A stretch of DNA of 9,611 nt from JBASRP01 sp044866075 (lineage in GTDB: Bacteria; Actinomycetota; AC-67). The position numbers and the translations under genes are program-made. The stretch covers positions 1 to 9,611 of the forward strand of contig JBIOTQ010000067.1 in NCBI GenBank assembly GCA_044866075.1, given 5' to 3'. Positions within the stretch are counted from its first letter, which is position 1, and every line of letters starts with the position of its first letter. Under the pieces are notes generated by a model. That model saw only the letters and a program-made list of their open reading frames with translations. It ran no database searches and was not told where the DNA came from. Below, piece after piece: positions 7,238-9,611 of the stretch.

Positions 7238-8545
7238 GTGCTCCGTAAAACCCTCCTTCTTTCGATCCTGGCGGCGACCTGCGCCTTAGGCGCGCCGGCT
7301 GCCGGGGCGCAGACGCCGACCGATAGCCGGACCGTTGTCGACGTGGCGGAAGTGTTCGGCGTGCTCGACGCGCAACTCGCTTCGGACGTCGTCGCGCGGA
7401 TCCAGAAGGCGGAACGCGACCGCGTCGCGCTGCTGGTACTGGAGCTCGATACGGCCGGCGCGCTCGAGATCGACGTTCCGGCCCTCGTCCGCGCGGTGTC
7501 GGGCGCGCGCGTGCCGATCGCGGTTTGGGTAGGCCCGCGGCGCGCCCAGGCCCGTGCGGCCGGCGCGCTGCTCGTCGCGGCGGCGCATATCTCCGCGATT
7601 GGCCCGAGCGCACGCCTCGGGCCGTTGCACCCGGCCGAGCTGTCGATCGATCCGGCATCGGCGGCCGGGGACGCGGCGCGCGCGCAGGAGACGACCTTGG
7701 CGCGCGAGCTCTCGCGCGAGCGCGGCCGCACGGGCGATCTCACATCGGTCCTGACGCGATCGTTTGGCGCGAACGCGTCGCATGACGCCGGACTCGCCGA
7801 CGAGGTCGTGCCCAACGTGGCGGAGCTGTTGAAAAGGTCGGACGGCCGCACGGTGACGACGGCCGCCGGTCCCGTCACGCTGCGCCTCAAGTCCGACGAG
7901 GTCGACGTGCGTTTCTTCAAGCCGGGCCCCGTGCGCGGCCTGCTGCACACGTTCGCAACGACGCCGGCGCTGATCTACGTGATGCTGCTCGCCGGCGCGA
8001 TGCTCGTCGCGTTCGAGGTCTTCCAGCCGGGGTTCGGCATCGCCGGTATCTCGGGCGTTGCCCTCCTCGCCGGCGCGATCTACGGGATGACGATCCTTCC
8101 GCTCGGGATCCTCGGCGTCGTAATGTTCACCGTCGGGATCGCGCTTCTCACCGTGGACGTCGCGCTGAACGATCTCGGTCTCGCGACGATCGCCGGCACG
8201 GCGCTGCTGGCCTACGGGTCGCTCACCATGTTCCCGGAGCCGGCCGGCGCGCTCGGCATCGGGGGTTGGCTCGTGGCGATCGGCGTGGTCTCGGCCTTGA
8301 TCTATTTCGTGCCGGTGATGACGCTGGTGCGGCGCGCGCGCCGCGATCCAGAGACCCAACGCGCCGCGCGCGGTCTCGTCGGGATGCCGGGGCAGGTGCG
8401 CAGCATGCTCAACCCGGAGGGCTTCGTCTGGGTCGCCGACGGCCTGTGGCGGGCGCGGTCCGAGGACGGCACGCGCGTGCGCGTCGGGGAGGACGTGGTC
8501 GTGACCGCAGCCGACGGCGTCCTGTTGCGGGTCCGCCGCTCCTGA
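7226..8545 (+). CDS. Long-form NfeD membrane protein with degenerate ClpP-like domain
   Basis: A 439-residue membrane protein with the long NfeD layout: signal peptide (about 1-28, ending near AAGA), an extracytoplasmic ClpP-like domain (about 35-205), four or five membrane segments (about 247-368), and a soluble carboxy-terminal OB-fold (about 383-437). Long NfeD proteins are serine/lysine membrane proteases that usually partner a stomatin/SPFH protein in membrane quality control. Here the active site looks lost. The position of the nucleophile (usual AASAG) reads ARAAG, with Ala111 for Ser; the oxyanion PGG reads AGA (77-79); and the dyad lysine falls on Ala near 150. No SPFH gene is in the window. 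The start is ATG 7226, or more likely GTG 7238, which puts RK directly before the hydrophobic core. Architecture is clear; loss of activity is inferred from an alignment made from memory. Confidence 0.85.
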   Translation: MRAAVLRKTLLLSILAATCALGAPAAGAQTPTDSRTVVDVAEVFGVLDAQLASDVVARIQKAERDRVALLVLELDTAGALEIDVPALVRAVSGARVPIAVWVGPRRAQARAAGALLVAAAHISAIGPSARLGPLHPAELSIDPASAAGDAARAQETTLARELSRERGRTGDLTSVLTRSFGANASHDAGLADEVVPNVAELLKRSDGRTVTTAAGPVTLRLKSDEVDVRFFKPGPVRGLLHTFATTPALIYVMLLAGAMLVAFEVFQPGFGIAGISGVALLAGAIYGMTILPLGILGVVMFTVGIALLTVDVALNDLGLATIAGTALLAYGSLTMFPEPAGALGIGGWLVAIGVVSALIYFVPVMTLVRRARRDPETQRAARGLVGMPGQVRSMLNPEGFVWVADGLWRARSEDGTRVRVGEDVVVTAADGVLLRVRRS

Positions 8546-8711
8546 GTTCCACCACCCACCCCGAAAAACCCCTCGCGAAGAACGGGACGAAAGCCTCGAA
8601 CGAGCACTCACCCCTTGTCGGCTCCGATCGGCCGCCCCAAGATGAACGTCCGGTTGACGCGTTACAGGAACATCCGGCACGCGTCATCCGTCGTATCTCT
8701 AAAGGAAAGGG
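8546..8711 (+). promoter_or_regulatory. whiB2 upstream region with possible ECF-type promoter
   Basis: This 166-bp stretch has no coding sign. GGAAC at 8667-8671, a 17-base spacer and CGTC at 8689-8692 match the general form of ECF sigma-factor promoters. A start about 8-10 bases further would begin the message near 8700, right at the ribosome binding site, giving a leader of 12-21 bases. No clear terminator follows the nfeD stop (8545), so read-through from nfeD is also possible. The promoter call is pattern-based only. Confidence 0.3.
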
Positions 8712-8712
8712 G
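8701..8712 (+). promoter_or_regulatory. whiB2 ribosome binding site
   Basis: AAAGGAAAGGGG is a purine run holding two Shine-Dalgarno-like cores. AAAGGA (8701-8706) is 5 bases from GTG 8712, and AAGGGG (8707-8712) is 8 bases from the in-frame GTG 8721. Either start is served, so the site does not settle the choice between them. Confidence 0.6.
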
Positions 8713-9023
8713 TGCCTGCCGTGGCCGTTCCGCGTCCCGTCGCCGCGGCGCCGAGGATGCGTCAAACGTGGGAGCTCGAGCTCAACTGGCAGAGCAAGGC
8801 CGGGTGCCGGGGATCGGACGCCAACCTGTTCTTCTCCCCGACCCATCTCGAAACCAAGGAGGAGCGGCAGGTCCGCGAGATCGCGGCCAAGGCTATCTGC
8901 GCCGACTGTGCGGTGCGCCGGCCGTGTCTCGAGTTCGCACTGATGACCCGTGAACCGCACGGGATCTGGGGAGGCATGAACGAGCTCGAACGGCGCCACG
9001 CCGTTCGAGCCGCCGTCTCCTAG
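8712..9023 (+). CDS. Second WhiB-family iron-sulfur regulator
   Basis: A 103-residue WhiB protein. Cluster ligands are Cys32, Cys63, Cys66 and Cys72 (C-x30-C-x2-C-x5-C) in AGCRGSDANLFFSP and AICADCAVRRPC, followed by GIWGGMNELERR (84-95). Two departures are visible. The spacer between the first two cysteines is 30 residues, eight longer than in the first WhiB here, as in the FFSP-type WhiB proteins. The usual proline after the third cysteine (CxxCPVR) is alanine. The carboxy end stops soon after the family turn, so there is almost no basic DNA-binding tail, and it may act mainly through sigma factor. Starts GTG 8712, GTG 8721 or ATG 8757 are in frame; the purine-rich site favours one of the two GTGs. 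It follows nfeD on the same strand and ends 13 bp before a strong terminator. The target genes are unknown. Confidence 0.92.
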   Translation: MPAVAVPRPVAAAPRMRQTWELELNWQSKAGCRGSDANLFFSPTHLETKEERQVREIAAKAICADCAVRRPCLEFALMTREPHGIWGGMNELERRHAVRAAVS

Positions 9024-9036
9024 AAAGACCTTCCCC

Positions 9037-9074
9037 CGGGCGGGAGGCCGTGAGGTCTTCCGCCCGACGGTTTT
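9037..9074 (+). terminator. Rho-independent-type terminator after whiB2
   Basis: A 13-bp hairpin: CGGGCGGGAGGCC (9037-9049) pairs with GGTCTTCCGCCCG (9054-9066), with two G-U pairs and a GTGA tetraloop (9050-9053) of the stable GNRA type. TTTT follows at 9071-9074 after ACGG. The short T run is usual for high-GC actinobacteria. It sits 13 bp past the whiB2 stop. A second sequence, AAGACCT at 9025-9031, can pair with AGGTCTT (9053-9059) in competition with the upper stem. Confidence 0.7.
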
Positions 9075-9129
9075 CCGGAACGCCCGCCGCGTCGACTACG
9101 CTCGCCCTCGTTCCATCGGCGCGCTTTCC

Positions 9130-9136
9130 GGAGGTG
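9130..9136 (+). promoter_or_regulatory. Strong ribosome binding site for DUF4177 gene
   Basis: GGAGGTG matches the anti-Shine-Dalgarno for seven bases and ends 4 bases before ATG 9141, fixing that start. It is the strongest ribosome site in the window, suggesting high translation of a 51-residue protein. TACGCT at 9097-9102 could be the -10 box, but no -35 is convincing. Confidence 0.65.
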
Positions 9137-9140
9137 TCAC

Positions 9141-9296
9141 ATGCAGAAGTGGGAGTACGCGTCCGTGCCGCTCGTTCCGCACGCGCTTGCCGAGATCTTG
9201 AACACCTGGGGCGACGAAGGATGGGAGCTCGTCCAGGTCTACCAACCGGGCGACGTCCCAGGCACCGTCGCGTTGTTCAAGCGCGCGAAGAGCTGA
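9141..9296 (+). CDS. Small DUF4177-like protein
   Basis: A 51-residue protein with the DUF4177 hallmarks: an amino-terminal KWEYASVPL strand, then LAEILNTWGDEGWELVQVY, whose GxxGWELV core is diagnostic, and a last strand VALFKRAK. The function of the family is unknown; the fold is a small alpha/beta unit. No signal peptide or membrane segment is seen, so it is cytoplasmic. I recall a very similar small gene beside the ArsA-like pair in mycobacteria (Rv3678A) and Streptomyces, so this is part of the conserved neighbourhood, here separated from the ATPases by the nfeD-whiB2 block. The start is fixed by the strong ribosome site. One base separates its stop from the following GTG frame, as in an operon. 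Confidence 0.85.
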   Translation: MQKWEYASVPLVPHALAEILNTWGDEGWELVQVYQPGDVPGTVALFKRAKS

Positions 9297-9297
9297 C

Positions 9298-9354
9298 GTG
9301 GCGACGCCGGAGGAGAAGCTCGCCGAGATCGGCCTCGGTAAGCTGGCGGGCTGA
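9298..9354 (+). pseudogene. 18-codon remnant resembling the start of a RidA-family gene
   Basis: GTG at 9298, one base after the DUF4177 stop, opens an 18-codon frame reading VATPEEKLAEIGLGKLAG before TGA at 9352-9354. The segment TPEEKLAEIGL closely resembles the amino terminus of actinobacterial RidA/YjgF-type proteins, which act on reactive enamine/imine intermediates and which I recall at this position (Rv3678c region in M. tuberculosis). The frame uses G/C-ending codons throughout except one GGT, like a real gene. None of the other forward frames downstream continues into a RidA sequence, and an opposing gene ends 11 bp later. It may be a deletion remnant, or simply a translated micro-ORF. 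The match is from memory and short. Confidence 0.4.
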
Positions 9355-9364
9355 CCGCGCGGCC

Positions 9365-9611
9365 TCAGCGCAGGAAGTAGCTGACGATCGGCGCGGCGCG
9401 TACGAGCGACCGCAGCGGCTCGGCGAGCCCCTCGGCGACCCGGAGCCGGTAGCCGGTGGGGTCCGCCCCACGGCGTGCGCTCACGCTCTCGAACTCTCCG
9501 ATCGGCGACCCGTCGGCCGAGAACATGTCGTACGTCCGGTACCCGCTCGCGGCGGTCTTCTCGCGGTTCTCCCTGGCCTCGCCCAGGCGAGCGTCGTGCG
9601 GCTCGTAGAGG
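9365..9611 (-). CDS. Unrecognised protein, carboxy-terminal part (5' end outside window)
   Basis: An open frame of 81 codons runs from the window edge to a TGA at 9367-9365 on the minus strand. About 75 of the 81 codons end in G or C, which is strong evidence that this is the coding frame, although there is no start codon giving a long product inside the window. Segments read RTYDMFSADGSPIGEF, SARRAGPDTGYRLRV and LRSLVRAAPIVSYFLR, ending in a short hydrophobic run. The YDMFSADGSPIGEF strand-turn-strand faintly recalls LURP-one/scramblase-like or other beta-rich domains, but I do not recognise the family. It converges on the DUF4177/RidA-like frames. Confidence 0.6.
   Translation of the reverse strand, partial: LYEPHDARLGEARENREKTAASGYRTYDMFSADGSPIGEFESVSARRGADPTGYRLRVAEGLAEPLRSLVRAAPIVSYFLR

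Noticed and set aside
8654..8659. TTGACG as a -35 box for whiB2
   Set aside because: No TAnnnT box lies 16-19 bases downstream; the sequence there is GC-rich.
6337..8680. Long minus-strand frames at 6337-7950 and 7286-8680
   Set aside because: They are shadows of the first ATPase (shifted frame) and of nfeD (antisense), with Arg/Ala/Asp-rich sequence and no domain.
5040..9023. Both WhiB proteins end in similar residues (MRAVS and RAAVS), hinting at recent duplication
   Set aside because: The rest of the proteins differ in cysteine spacing and sequence; a five-residue similarity at the end is easily chance.

Overview
The window reads as high-GC actinobacterial (Actinomycetota) chromosome. 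Nearly every real codon ends in G or C, GTG starts are common, and two WhiB-family iron-sulfur regulators, a family confined to Actinomycetota and their phages, are present. The gene order matches the conserved actinobacterial neighbourhood around whiB4 (M. tuberculosis, Rv3678-Rv3683 region) or wblA (Streptomyces, SCO3577-SCO3580 region): metallophosphoesterase, GatB/YqeY protein, bifunctional PASTA penicillin-binding protein, WhiB, and two ArsA/Get3-like ATPases. The sequence diverges enough from model genera that I would place it in a deep or uncultured lineage, but I cannot name one.

Layout. 1-923 (+): the 3' part of a GT4 glycosyltransferase. 920-1798 (-): membrane-anchored metallophosphoesterase, tail to tail with the glycosyltransferase. 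1841-2284 (+): GatB/YqeY protein, divergent from the phosphoesterase across about 42 bp. 2288-4588 (-): PonA2-like penicillin-binding protein, 3 bp from the YqeY stop. 4703-5065 (+): WhiB4/WblA-like regulator, divergent from the PBP. 5062-6219 and 6216-7202 (-): two ArsA-like ATPases, translationally coupled, converging on whiB with a 4-bp stop overlap. 7226-8545 (+): long NfeD protein whose protease domain seems to have lost its active site. 8712-9023 (+): a second WhiB, followed by a strong hairpin terminator. 9141-9296 (+): small DUF4177-like protein. 9298-9354 (+): an 18-codon frame resembling the amino-terminal end of the RidA protein that I recall at this place in other actinobacteria. 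9365-9611 (-): the 3' part of an unrecognised gene.

How the genes may work together. The core looks like an envelope and redox-stress module. It combines a peptidoglycan synthase with a PASTA domain, a redox-sensing WhiB divergent from it, a Get3-like ATPase pair that may handle membrane or tail-anchored clients, and a membrane phosphoesterase. The NfeD-WhiB2 block sits between the ATPase pair and the DUF4177 gene and looks like a lineage-specific addition; the RidA-like gene at the edge appears decayed. Genes are packed so tightly that three convergent pairs leave no room for a terminator, and two divergent pairs have less than 50 bp in which to place promoters. No tRNA, rRNA, CRISPR or mobile element was seen. 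No gene-free stretch exceeds 170 bp.
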